Of a stretch of 64,000 nt of DNA, positions 7,654-15,190 are shown one piece after another. The translations under genes and the position numbers were made by a program. Numbering within the stretch: position 1 is the stretch's first letter; the number at the start of each line of letters is the position of its first letter. Source of the DNA: Oceanicola granulosus HTCC2516 (GTDB taxonomy: Bacteria; Pseudomonadota; Alphaproteobacteria; Rhodobacterales; Rhodobacteraceae); NCBI RefSeq assembly GCF_000153305.1, contig NZ_CH724107.1, positions 724,938 to 788,937 of the forward strand. Direction: 5' to 3'. A model generated the notes under the pieces. The model did not search any database, had not been told where the DNA came from, and saw only the letters and a list, made by a program, of their open reading frames with translations.

Positions 7654-9162
7654 ATGGACGTTCTGCTGCTCTTCGTGATGATCATCGGCCTGCTGCTGAT
7701 CGGCGTCCCCATCGCCGTCTCGCTCGGCTTCTCGTCGATCCTGTTCATGCTGCTGTTCTCCGACACCTCGCTGGCCTCGGTGGCGCAGTCGCTCTACCAG
7801 GCGATGGCGGGGCACTACACGCTGCTGGCGATCCCGTTCTTCATCCTCGCCTCGTCCTTCATGTCGACGGGGGGCGTCGCCAAGCGGATCATCCGCTTCG
7901 CCATCGCCTGCGTCGGCCACCTGCAGGGCGGGCTCGCCATCGCCGGGGTCTTCGCCTGCATGATGTTCGCCGCGCTCTCGGGTTCGTCGCCGGCGACGGT
8001 GGTGGCGATCGGCTCGATCGTGATCGCGGCGATGCGCCAGGTCGGCTACAGCCGCGACTTCGCCGCCGGGGTGATCTGCAACGCCGGCACGCTCGGCATC
8101 CTGATCCCGCCCTCCATCGTCATGGTCGTCTACGCCTCGGCCACCGACGTCTCGGTCGGGCGGATGTTCCTCGCCGGGGTGTTCCCGGGCCTGCTGGCGG
8201 GGCTGTTCCTGATGGTGACGATCTACATCTTCGCGCGCATCCGCAACATGCCCCGGGGCGAGTGGCTCGGCTGGGGCGAGATCTGGGCGAGCTTCCGCGA
8301 CGCCTTCTGGGGGCTCCTGCTGATCGGCATCATCATGGGCGGCATCTACGGCCATCCCTGGCTCGGCATGCGCGAGATGACGGCCGAGAGCGGCGAGGCG
8401 ATCCGCAGCTTCGGGGTCTACTGGCGCCCCGGCGCCTTCACCCCCACCGAGGCCGCCGCCGTCGCCGCGATCTACGCCTTCCTCGTCGCCGTCTTCGTCT
8501 ACCGCGACATGGGCCCGCTCGCCGCGCCCCACCGCGAGGAGGTCCATGCCGGCGGACTGGGCGAGCACGCCGTCGCCACCGGCGCCGCGCCCGGCCGCTC
8601 CAACCTGTTGCGCAAGCCCTGGGCCCTCGTCACCGCCTTCTTCCACCGCGACACCCGCGACACGCTGTTCGAGGCGGGCAAGCTGACCGTGACGCTGATG
8701 TTCATCATCGCCAACGCGCTGCTGCTCAAGCACGTGCTGACCGACGAGCAGGTGCCCCAGGCCATCGCGGCGGCGATGCTCGACGTCGGCTTCGGGCCGG
8801 TGATGTTCCTGGTGATGGTCAACATCGTGCTGCTGATCGGCGGCCAGTTCATGGAGCCCTCGGGCCTGCTCGTGATCGTCGCGCCGCTGGTCTTCCCGAT
8901 CGCGATCAGCCTCGGCATCGACCCGATCCACCTCGGCATCATCATGGTGGTGAACATGGAGATCGGCATGATCACCCCGCCGGTGGGGCTCAACCTCTTC
9001 GTCACCTCCGGCGTCGCCGGCATGCCGGTGATGGGCGTCGTGCGCGCGGCGCTGCCGTTCCTCGCCGTGCTCTTCGTCTTCCTGATCCTGATCACCTACG
9101 TCCCGGCGATCTCGACCTACCTGCCGACCGCCGTGATGGGGCCGGAGATCATCGTCAACTGA
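7654..9162 (+). CDS. dctM: TRAP transporter large permease DctM
   Basis: 502 residues with twelve or more hydrophobic segments typical of the ion-transporter superfamily permease. Conserved stretches include GSSPATVVAIGSI (near residue 109), CNAGTLGILIPPSIVMVVYA (near 146) and the C-terminal MVVNMEIGMITPPVGLNLFV (near 431). At about 430 residues the family is usually shorter. The extra length is a central loop at about residues 240-330 with a periplasmic and a charged cytoplasmic part, seen in the long TRAP subclass. It carries out sodium-coupled translocation of the acid delivered by DctP. A GC hairpin follows the stop. Confidence 0.94.
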   Translation: MDVLLLFVMIIGLLLIGVPIAVSLGFSSILFMLLFSDTSLASVAQSLYQAMAGHYTLLAIPFFILASSFMSTGGVAKRIIRFAIACVGHLQGGLAIAGVFACMMFAALSGSSPATVVAIGSIVIAAMRQVGYSRDFAAGVICNAGTLGILIPPSIVMVVYASATDVSVGRMFLAGVFPGLLAGLFLMVTIYIFARIRNMPRGEWLGWGEIWASFRDAFWGLLLIGIIMGGIYGHPWLGMREMTAESGEAIRSFGVYWRPGAFTPTEAAAVAAIYAFLVAVFVYRDMGPLAAPHREEVHAGGLGEHAVATGAAPGRSNLLRKPWALVTAFFHRDTRDTLFEAGKLTVTLMFIIANALLLKHVLTDEQVPQAIAAAMLDVGFGPVMFLVMVNIVLLIGGQFMEPSGLLVIVAPLVFPIAISLGIDPIHLGIIMVVNMEIGMITPPVGLNLFVTSGVAGMPVMGVVRAALPFLAVLFVFLILITYVPAISTYLPTAVMGPEIIVN

Positions 9163-9166
9163 GCCC

Positions 9167-9191
9167 GCGCGCCGCCCCTTCGGCGCGCGCA
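9167..9191 (+). terminator. GC hairpin after dctM
   Basis: GCGCGCCG and CGGCGCGC face each other around a CCCCTT loop just after the dctM stop. There is no run of T, so it is either a stabilising 3' stem-loop or a weak terminator of the dctPQM message. Confidence 0.45.
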
Positions 9192-9250
9192 CCGGGTCCC
9201 TGCGGCCATGCGTATTTGTGGCGAGATGAAGCCGGGCGCGCGCCCCGGGG

Positions 9251-9285
9251 TCTCTGTCCTGCAAATATCCCCGCCGGAGGCTCCC
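9251..9285 (-). repeat. Dispersed GGATATTTCCAGGACAG-type element, copy B
   Basis: Plus-strand reading TCTCTGTCCTGCAAATATCC is the reverse complement of the core seen in the other copies. It lies between the convergent genes dctM and tpiA, 17 bases from the tpiA stop. Confidence 0.6.
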
Positions 9286-9302
9286 CCGGCCGGGCCGGGC
9301 GC

Positions 9303-10049
9303 TCACGCCTGCTCGAGGGCGCTGACGATGGGCGAGAAATCCTCCGCCCGCAGGCTCGCGCCGCCCACGAGGGCGCCGTCGACGTCGCGCACCGAGAAGA
9401 TGTCGGCCGCGTTCGACGCCTTGACCGAACCGCCGTAGAGCAGGCGGATGCCGTCGGCAGCGTCGGGCAGGTGGGTGGCGAGCTCCTTGCGCAGGTATTC
9501 GTGGACCTCGGCGATCTGCTCCAGCGTCGGCACCTTGCCGGTGCCGATGGCCCAGACGGGCTCGTAGGCGACGACGGTGTTGGCGGCGGTCGCGCCCTCG
9601 GGGAGGGAGGCGCCGAGCTGGTCGGCGACGACGGCGAGGGTGGTGCCGGCCTCGCGCTCGGCGAGGGTCTCGCCGAGGCAGATCACCGCGACGAGCCCCG
9701 CGGCGTGGGCGGCGGCGGCCTTGGCGGCGACCGTCTCGGAGGTCTCGCCGTGGTCGGTGCGGCGCTCGGAATGGCCGACGATGACGTGGCTCGCGCCCGC
9801 CTCCTTCAGCATCGCCGCCGAGATGTCGCCGGTATGGGCGCCGGACTCGCTGGAATGGCAATCCTGCCCGCCGACGCGCAGCGGGTGGCTGCCGCGGGCA
9901 TCGGCCATCGGCGCGACGAGGGTGGCGGGCGGGCAGAGCAGCAGCTCGACGGCGCTGTCGGGGTGGGCGGCGCAGAGCGCCTCGACCTCGGCCAGCGCGG
10001 CGCGGGAGCCGTTCATCTTCCAGTTACCGGCGGCGAGCTTCCTGCGCAT
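9303..10049 (-). CDS. tpiA: Triosephosphate isomerase
   Basis: 248 residues, a full-length TIM barrel. It interconverts dihydroxyacetone phosphate and glyceraldehyde 3-phosphate in glycolysis and gluconeogenesis. The N-terminal GNWKMNG carries the catalytic lysine (K11), VIVGHSERR holds the electrophilic histidine, and [12 protein letters not shown] contains the catalytic glutamate. The phosphate-gripping GGSV ([10 protein letters not shown]) is also present. It appears to be a single-gene unit between the A-type Fe-S carrier gene upstream and convergent dctM downstream. Confidence 0.97.
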   Translation of the reverse strand: MRRKLAAGNWKMNGSRAALAEVEALCAAHPDSAVELLLCPPATLVAPMADARGSHPLRVGGQDCHSSESGAHTGDISAAMLKEAGASHVIVGHSERRTDHGETSETVAAKAAAAHAAGLVAVICLGETLAEREAGTTLAVVADQLGASLPEGATAANTVVAYEPVWAIGTGKVPTLEQIAEVHEYLRKELATHLPDAADGIRLLYGGSVKASNAADIFSVRDVDGALVGGASLRAEDFSPIVSALEQA

Positions 10050-10114
10050 GGGCGGCGTCCTTTCCTGTGGCTGCGCCTTCGCTTAGCAAGCGGGGCGGGC
10101 CCGGGGAAGGGGCG

Positions 10115-10495
10115 TCAGGCCTTCGTCTGCTCCGCGGCCAGCTCCTCGACGTCCTTGAACTTGATCGACTCGCCGCAGCCGCAGGAATCGGTGACGTTGG
10201 GGTTGTTGAACTTGAAGCCGCTCTCGAGCAGCGCGGTCTGGTAGTCGATCTCGGTGCCGAACAGGAACATCTGCGCCATCGGCGCGATCATCACCCGCGC
10301 GCCGTCCTGCTCGACGACCTCGTCGTTGGGATCGACGCTGTCGGCGAAGTCCATCGTGTATTCCATGCCCGCGCAGCCGCCCTTCTTGACGCCGATGCGC
10401 AGGCCCTGGTGGCCGTCGCGCTGCATCAGGCGCCGGATCTGGGCGGCGGCCCGGTCGGTGATGGTGACGGCCTGCTTGCCGGGGATCGAGAACAT
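10115..10495 (-). CDS. A-type iron-sulfur cluster carrier (SufA/IscA/ErpA family)
   Basis: 126 residues. The HesB/IscA fold is shown by ITDRAAAQIRRLM, LRIGVKKGGCAGMEYTMDF and the C-terminal DSCGCGES. The three cluster-binding cysteines are in GGCAG and CGCG. The protein accepts [2Fe-2S] or [4Fe-4S] clusters from the SufBCD scaffold and passes them to apo-proteins. It is not part of the suf operon at 39.5-48.5 kb but serves the same pathway. Which of SufA, IscA or ErpA it equals cannot be decided from sequence alone; the N-terminal extension and CGCG tail are shared by alphaproteobacterial SufA-like proteins. Confidence 0.93.
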   Translation of the reverse strand: MFSIPGKQAVTITDRAAAQIRRLMQRDGHQGLRIGVKKGGCAGMEYTMDFADSVDPNDEVVEQDGARVMIAPMAQMFLFGTEIDYQTALLESGFKFNNPNVTDSCGCGESIKFKDVEELAAEQTKA

Positions 10496-10541
10496 GGGCG
10501 CACTCCTTCGATGCCCAATCTAGGGACCGGCGCGGGGGCGC

Positions 10542-11234
10542 TCAAGGGGGCGGGGGGAGGTGTCGCAGGGCGGCGGCGGTGGCGAGCGCCGCGCCGATGG
10601 CCCAGCCGAACGAGGCGAGGGTGCCGATGATGACGTATTCGCCCGCGCGCTGGTCGCGCGAGGCGGTGTCGAAGCGCAGGATCGACTTGGCCGCGATCAG
10701 GAAGCCGATGCCGGCGGCGTTGCCCGACAGGATCAGCAGGAAGATCAGCGCGCGCTCCAGCTGCCCGATGAGCCGGCCGGCATGCTCCAGCCCGTCGAGC
10801 CGCGCGTGCTCCTGGTAGGGGCGCATCAGCAGCCCCACCGCCGGCCCGCCCGCGAGGGTCGCCGCGATCAGGCCGGTCGCGAGCAGCAGCGCCGTGAGCG
10901 CCGCCGGGGGCAGGGGCCAGGCCAGCGCGGCCGGGAACAGCCAGGCGAGCCCGGCGAGGACGGCGATGTGCGCCGCCTGGTCGGCGAGGAAGGCGGCGAG
11001 GGTCGGCGGGGCGAGGTGGGCCTTGAGCCAGTCGATGACGAGGTGGGTCGCCGCGACGGCGAGCGGCACGAACGGCGCGCCGCCGGTGACGGCGAGGGCG
11101 AGGGCGAAGTGGATCGCGGCGTGCGCCAGCAGCGGGCCGGGCCGGCGCTTGGCCTCGGCGAGGCGGGCGCTCTGGAGCAGGAAGTCGCCCGCGAGGTGGG
11201 CGAGGAGCAGGGCGAGGAAGGTGTGGACCATCAT
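10542..11234 (-). CDS. DUF3307 multi-pass membrane protein
   Basis: 230 residues from the ATG at 11234, which overlaps the SatD-like stop (ATGA). The N terminus TFLALLLAHLAGDFLLQSARLAEAK with HLxGDFLLQ is the DUF3307 signature, and about six hydrophobic helices follow. A second conserved stretch, ATHLVIDWLKAHL, lies at about residues 57-69. The function is not known. Members are repeatedly found next to a SatD-type gene, as here, so the two products are likely to work together at the inner membrane. A frame that extends further upstream to 11912 is the out-of-frame shadow of the SatD gene. Confidence 0.8.
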   Translation of the reverse strand: MMVHTFLALLLAHLAGDFLLQSARLAEAKRRPGPLLAHAAIHFALALAVTGGAPFVPLAVAATHLVIDWLKAHLAPPTLAAFLADQAAHIAVLAGLAWLFPAALAWPLPPAALTALLLATGLIAATLAGGPAVGLLMRPYQEHARLDGLEHAGRLIGQLERALIFLLILSGNAAGIGFLIAAKSILRFDTASRDQRAGEYVIIGTLASFGWAIGAALATAAALRHLPPPP

Positions 11235-11848
11235 GCGTAGGCGTGCGCGCGGAAGGCGGCGAGGATGCGCTCGAAATGCCCCGCCCCGGCCGCCGCGAGG
11301 CGCGACTGCACCGCCTGCCGGGTGATGCCGAGGCGCGCCGCGATCTCGTCCTGGGTCAGCGGGTTGGGGCGCAGCACGTAGGCCGCCGCCTCGGCCTGCG
11401 CCGCCGACCAGCCGGTGGCGATATGCTCGATCAGGTCGAGCGCCCCCGCCTGCCAGGGCGCGACGTCGTCGCCCGCGATTGCGAGGCGGTTGCGGCGGGG
11501 CAGGGACTCCAGGGCGTCGCCCGAGGCCACGAAGGCGCTGCCCGCGGCATCGGCTAGATCGCGGCTGCCGGGGTGGTCGACGGCGCCGATGCCGATGGCG
11601 ATGCGGGTGGCGAGTTCGGCGCCGGCCAGGCCGGCGAGCATCGCGAGGGTGGCGTCGAGCGCGAGGGCGGCGTCGGGGACGAGCACCTGCCAGCCGTCGC
11701 CGCGGAAGCGGGTGAAGCGGAGGTCGTGGCCGACCTCGCGGCCGAAGGCGTCGGCCGCCTCGGCGAGGCGCGCCATCGCCGCGTCGGTGCTGGCGGCGTC
11801 GGCGGCGCGGGAGGCGACGAGATCGCCGGTAAGGACAGCGGCAGGCAT
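11231..11848 (-). CDS. SatD-family protein with C-terminal helix-turn-helix
   Basis: 205 residues from the ATG at 11848; longer frames upstream read through the operator region. Residues 1-130 resemble the SatD family (AAVLTGDLVASR at the N terminus, FTRFRGDGWQVL near 47), a fold related to nucleotide cyclases and c-di-GMP domains. The C terminus (about 150-200) is a helix-turn-helix: LTQDEIAARLGITRQAVQSRLAAAG. It overlaps the DUF3307 gene by 4 bases. Two copies of an inverted repeat lie just upstream, so autoregulation by the HTH is likely. The biochemical role of SatD proteins is not established. Confidence 0.75.
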   Translation of the reverse strand: MPAAVLTGDLVASRAADAASTDAAMARLAEAADAFGREVGHDLRFTRFRGDGWQVLVPDAALALDATLAMLAGLAGAELATRIAIGIGAVDHPGSRDLADAAGSAFVASGDALESLPRRNRLAIAGDDVAPWQAGALDLIEHIATGWSAAQAEAAAYVLRPNPLTQDEIAARLGITRQAVQSRLAAAGAGHFERILAAFRAHAYA

Positions 11849-11879
11849 GGGGGCAGGATCGGGGTTGCAGCCCCAAAAA

Positions 11880-11926
11880 GCAAGTGAACATGCTTGCAAT
11901 GGGGGAAAGCAAGTCAGAGGGCTTGC
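11880..11926. promoter_or_regulatory. Tandem inverted repeats GCAAG-N8-CTTGC
   Basis: Two identical-architecture sites lie at 11880-11897 and 11909-11926, each GCAAG, eight bases, CTTGC. They begin 29 bases apart, close to three helical turns. They fill the short, AT-richer gap between the mscS-type stop (11934) and the SatD-like start (11848). They look like operator sites for a dimeric or tetrameric HTH protein, most simply the SatD-like protein itself. Confidence 0.65.
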
Positions 11927-11933
11927 GAACCCA

Positions 11934-13598
11934 TCAGCCGGTCGCGTCGGCGGCCGCGCCCTCGGGGAACAGGGACTTGCCGTCGGCCGACAACTCGGCG
12001 GCGGCATCCAGCAGGCGCTCGCGCACCTCGCAGGTGGCGGCCCAGGCGGTGTTGGCGTCGAGGCAGGGCACCATGAACAGGACCTCGCGGCCGAGGACGT
12101 CGTGCGCGGTGGTGTAGACGCCGCGGTTGTCGTCCTCCTCTGAGACGTCGTCGGTCTCGTTCAGGATGTCCTCGTAGCGCGCGCGCAGCTCGGAGATGTC
12201 GGCCTCGTGCGACAGCCGCAGCCGCACCTCGCCGATCATCGCGGCCTCGTTCATCGTCCAGTTCTCGAACGGCTCGGCCACGAAGTCGATCACCGGTACG
12301 ATCAGCCGCTTGCCGGTCCAGGTGCGCAGCTGGACGTAGGTGAAGTTGATCCGCTCGACGTTGCAGAGGTTGCCCTGGTACATCACGCGGTCGCCGATCT
12401 TGGCGGACTGGTTCAGCGCGATCTGCAGCGAGGCCATGATGTTGGCGAGCACGTTGCGCGCGGCGAAGGCGAGGATCAGCGTGATCGCGCCCGCCGAGGC
12501 GAGCAGCGAGTAGCCGAACGACTGCATCATGTTGGCCTGCCGCAGCACGAGCCCGGCGCCGACGATCACCGCCAGCACGATCAGGAACCGGCGCAGCGCG
12601 GCGACGTGGGTGGCGAGGCGGCGCTTCTTCTCCTGGCCGTCGCCGCTGATCTTGAGGTCGTTGTCGTCGAAGGTGACGAGCCGGTCGAGGATCACGTCGG
12701 CGACGTTGATGATCGCCCAGAGCGCCGAGCCGACGAAGCCGATGGCGATGAGCGGCGACAGCAGCGTGTCGATGCGGCCGGAAAAGACGAACAGCCACTG
12801 GGTGAAGATGGCCGCCACGGCGGTGACCACGGCGAGCACCGCCGGCGGGCGGATCGCGACGAGGAACGAGGTGCTGCCGCTGTCGCGCCGGGTCCGGTTG
12901 AGACCGCGCGAGGTCAGGCGGTAGGCGAGCACGCCGGCGCCGATGGCGGTGGCGATGGCGATCGGCAGCAGGATCACCTCCCACCAGTGCAGCCCCCAGA
13001 ACGCCTTCTCGCGCAGCGGCCCGGGCAGCATCTTCTCGAGCCGCGACGGGCCGTAGCGCGCGGCGAGGGCGGGCAGGTTGTCGACGGACTGGCGCGAGAA
13101 CACCCAGACCGGGTCGTCCTCGCCGGCGCGCACCCGGTCGAGGCGGATGCTGACCGGACGGTCGTCGAGCGGGAGCACCCAGAGCACGAGCGAGCGGCGC
13201 GGCTCGCCGGCCATGGCGCTCTCGCTGGGGGCACGCGCGTTGAGCGAATCCGGCCGGTCGAGCAGGCGCTGCCAGTTCACCACGATCTTGCGGTCGACGA
13301 GGGTGGCGAGGTCGCGCGCGAGGGCGGGGCCGACCTCGGCCTGCTCGGCCGGGTCGTAGGCGGTCAGGTCGAGCAGGTGGGCGGCGCCATCCCAGTCGTT
13401 CGCGGCGGCGCGGCCGAAGAAGCTCTCCATCGCCGCCTGCGGCGTGTCGCGGTCGATCGTGTCGGGGGCGGGGCCGAGGCCGGCGTTGAGGCTGTCGCGG
13501 ACGAACCAGTCGCCGCTCGCCCCGTCCTGCTGCGCCGCGAGGGCGGCGGGGAGCGACAGCAGCAACGCGAGGCAGAGAAGGCGGAACAGGCGGAGCAT
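11934..13598 (-). CDS. MscS-family mechanosensitive channel with signal peptide
   Basis: 554 residues from the ATG at 13598, which follows GGGGAGG and yields a signal peptide (MLRLFRLLCLALLLSLPAALAA). The N-terminal periplasmic domain (about 25-195) is followed by five hydrophobic helices (about 205-390). The MscS pore and beta domain show LAFAARNVLANIMASLQIALNQSAKIGDRV and TYVQLRTWTGKRLIVP. The C-terminal cytoplasmic vestibule follows. It would open under membrane tension to release solutes on hypo-osmotic shock. The long N terminus places it with the larger MscK/YnaI-like members rather than small MscS. Confidence 0.88.
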   Translation of the reverse strand: MLRLFRLLCLALLLSLPAALAAQQDGASGDWFVRDSLNAGLGPAPDTIDRDTPQAAMESFFGRAAANDWDGAAHLLDLTAYDPAEQAEVGPALARDLATLVDRKIVVNWQRLLDRPDSLNARAPSESAMAGEPRRSLVLWVLPLDDRPVSIRLDRVRAGEDDPVWVFSRQSVDNLPALAARYGPSRLEKMLPGPLREKAFWGLHWWEVILLPIAIATAIGAGVLAYRLTSRGLNRTRRDSGSTSFLVAIRPPAVLAVVTAVAAIFTQWLFVFSGRIDTLLSPLIAIGFVGSALWAIINVADVILDRLVTFDDNDLKISGDGQEKKRRLATHVAALRRFLIVLAVIVGAGLVLRQANMMQSFGYSLLASAGAITLILAFAARNVLANIMASLQIALNQSAKIGDRVMYQGNLCNVERINFTYVQLRTWTGKRLIVPVIDFVAEPFENWTMNEAAMIGEVRLRLSHEADISELRARYEDILNETDDVSEEDDNRGVYTTAHDVLGREVLFMVPCLDANTAWAATCEVRERLLDAAAELSADGKSLFPEGAAADATG

Positions 13599-13647
13599 CG
13601 GGGCTGAAACCTCCCCGCGCCCGCTTCGTTCCCGCGCGCGCGTCTGT

Positions 13648-14010
13648 TTACATGAAGCCGAGCTCGAGGCGGGCCTCATCGGACATCATCTCCATGCCCC
13701 ACTGCGGCTCCCAGGTCAGGTCGACGTCGACCTGCTTGACGCCCGGCAGCGGCTCGATGGCGGCGGCCACCCAGCCCGGCATCTCGCCGGCGACGGGGCA
13801 GCCCGGCGCGGTCAGCGTCATCGTGACGTCGACGGCGCCCTCGTCGTCGATGCGGATCGTGTAGACGAGGCCGAGGTCGTAGATGTTGACCGGGATCTCG
13901 GGATCGTACACCGAGCGGCAGGCCTCGACGACGCTGTCGTAGAGCGGGTGCTCCGTGCTGGAGGGGGCAATGAGAGGAGTGCCCTCGAGGGGCGGCGCCT
14001 GTTCGGTCAT
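13648..14010 (-). CDS. sufT: SufT-type Fe-S assembly protein (DUF59/MIP18 domain)
   Basis: 120 residues from the ATG at 14010 (MTEQAPPLEG); an earlier in-frame start at 14058 lies upstream of the predicted promoter. The MIP18/DUF59 core reads SVYDPEIPVNIYDLGLVY, then TMTLTAPGCPVA with the conserved cysteine, and the SUF-specific tail WEPQWGMEMMSDEARLELGFM. Such proteins support Fe-S cluster maturation or delivery alongside SufBCD. It stands apart from the suf operon at 39.5 kb, with its own promoter. Confidence 0.92.
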   Translation of the reverse strand: MTEQAPPLEGTPLIAPSSTEHPLYDSVVEACRSVYDPEIPVNIYDLGLVYTIRIDDEGAVDVTMTLTAPGCPVAGEMPGWVAAAIEPLPGVKQVDVDLTWEPQWGMEMMSDEARLELGFM

Positions 14011-14037
14011 GATGTCTCGCACGCTTGGTTGAGCGAA

Positions 14038-14066
14038 AATATAAGGTTTCCGCGTCACGGCGTAAA
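14038..14066 (-). promoter_or_regulatory. sigma70-like promoter of sufT
   Basis: On the minus strand TTTACG (14066-14061) and TATATT (14043-14038) are separated by exactly 17 bases, in a locally AT-rich pocket. Transcription would begin near 14031, giving a leader of about 20 bases before the ATG at 14010. Confidence 0.6.
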
Positions 14067-14077
14067 GGGAGGGTGGG

Positions 14078-14758
14078 TCAGTCCGCCTGCCGCGCTTCGT
14101 CGCGGGGACCGCCGAGCAGCCAGCCGATGAACAGCGTCGCGAGCAGCGCGCCCGCGACCTGCGCCAGTATGAAGGGCGGCACGTCGGCGGGGCGGATGCC
14201 GGCGAAGGTGTCGGAGAAGCCGCGAGCGATGGCGACGGCGGGGTTGGCGAAGCTGGTGGAGGCGGTGAACCAGTAGGCGGCGGTGATGTAGAGCCCGACG
14301 AGCATCGGGACCGCGTCGGGCCGGTGGCGGACGCCGGCGAAGATCGTCGCGACGAGGCCGAAGGTGGCCACCACCTCGGCGAGCCACTGGGCCGGGCCGG
14401 TGCGCACGGTCTGGCTCAGCTGCCACAGCGGCAGCTCGAACATCGCGTGGGCGAGCAGGCTGCCCGCGATGCCGCCCGCGACCTGCGCGGCGATGTAGGG
14501 GCCGACCTCGCGCCACGGCGCGTCGCGGCGCAGGGCGAAGGCGAGGGTGACGGCCGGGTTGAAGTGCGCACCCGAGAGGGGGCCGAGGATGGTGATGAGC
14601 ACCACGAGGATCGCGCCGGTGGGCAGCGTGTTGCCCAGCAGCGCGAGCGCGGTGTCGTCGGTGAGGCGGTCGGCCATGATGCCCGAGCCGACGACGGTGC
14701 CCACGAGCATCGCCGTGCCGAGCGCCTCGGCGGCGAGACGGCGGCCGAGGTCGCTCAC
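14078..14758 (-). CDS. Aquaporin/aquaglyceroporin-family channel in an arsR operon
   Basis: 226 residues, six membrane helices and the two half-helix NPA motifs of the MIP family: HFNPAVT (near 67) and FANPAVA (near 171). It begins 40 bases after the stop of the ArsR-type gene, so they form one transcript. In Sinorhizobium an aquaglyceroporin (AqpS) in an ars operon lets As(III) leave the cell after arsenate reduction. By context this protein probably does the same, and general water or glycerol transport is the alternative. Confidence 0.88.
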   Translation of the reverse strand: MSDLGRRLAAEALGTAMLVGTVVGSGIMADRLTDDTALALLGNTLPTGAILVVLITILGPLSGAHFNPAVTLAFALRRDAPWREVGPYIAAQVAGGIAGSLLAHAMFELPLWQLSQTVRTGPAQWLAEVVATFGLVATIFAGVRHRPDAVPMLVGLYITAAYWFTASTSFANPAVAIARGFSDTFAGIRPADVPPFILAQVAGALLATLFIGWLLGGPRDEARQAD

Positions 14759-14798
14759 GGGGCCGGGCTCGCGGCGGCGGGGACGGGCGTGGCGGGCA

Positions 14799-15137
14799 TC
14801 AGTCCGTGGTCTCGTCGCGGTGGCCGGCGAGGCGCGGGTAGCAGCGGCCGGGCTCGCCGCCGCAGCAATCGTCGATCAGGAACGACAGCACCTCGCCGAT
14901 GCGCTCGGGCCGGGCGCTGTAGCGGATGTGGCGGCCTTCGCGCACGGACTGCACCAGCCCGGCGGCGCTCAGCACCGACAGGTGCGACGACATCGTGTTG
15001 GCCTTCGCGCCCTGCGCGGCGGCGATGTTGCCCGCCGTCATGCCCTCGGGCCCGGCGCAGATCAGCGCGCGCAGCACCGACAGCCGGACCGGCTGCGACA
15101 GGGCGGCGAAGAGGGTGGCGGCTTCGGTCGTTTCCAT
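14799..15137 (-). CDS. ArsR/SmtB-family metalloregulator
   Basis: 112 residues, a winged helix-turn-helix: LFAALSQPVRLSVLRAL (dimer helix), MTAGNIAAAQGAKANTMSSHLSVLSAAGLV (recognition helix) and the wing VREGRHIRYS. The C terminus has clustered cysteines (DDCCGGEPGRCYP), a pattern of C-terminal As(III)-binding ArsR proteins. It should repress its own operon until arsenite binds. The operator is expected in the AT-rich stretch just upstream (15140-15165), which contains the imperfect palindrome ACGAAATGTCGT. Confidence 0.88.
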   Translation of the reverse strand: METTEAATLFAALSQPVRLSVLRALICAGPEGMTAGNIAAAQGAKANTMSSHLSVLSAAGLVQSVREGRHIRYSARPERIGEVLSFLIDDCCGGEPGRCYPRLAGHRDETTD

Positions 15138-15150
15138 AGTTCAAGATTTA

Positions 15151-15162
15151 ACGAAATGTCGT
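15151..15162. promoter_or_regulatory. Candidate ArsR operator
   Basis: ACGAAATGTCGT has ACGA/TCGT arms and lies in a short AT-rich patch 14 bases upstream of the arsR-type ATG. It is the only inverted repeat there and is placed where an autoregulatory ArsR would bind. Confidence 0.35.
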
Positions 15163-15190
15163 TGACGGTGCAACCCGTCCGCGCGCCGCC

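Noticed and set aside
10542-11912. A 456-residue fusion of DUF3307 with upstream sequence
   Set aside because: The upstream half is an arginine/proline-rich out-of-frame reading of the SatD-like gene; the true start is the overlapping ATG at 11234.
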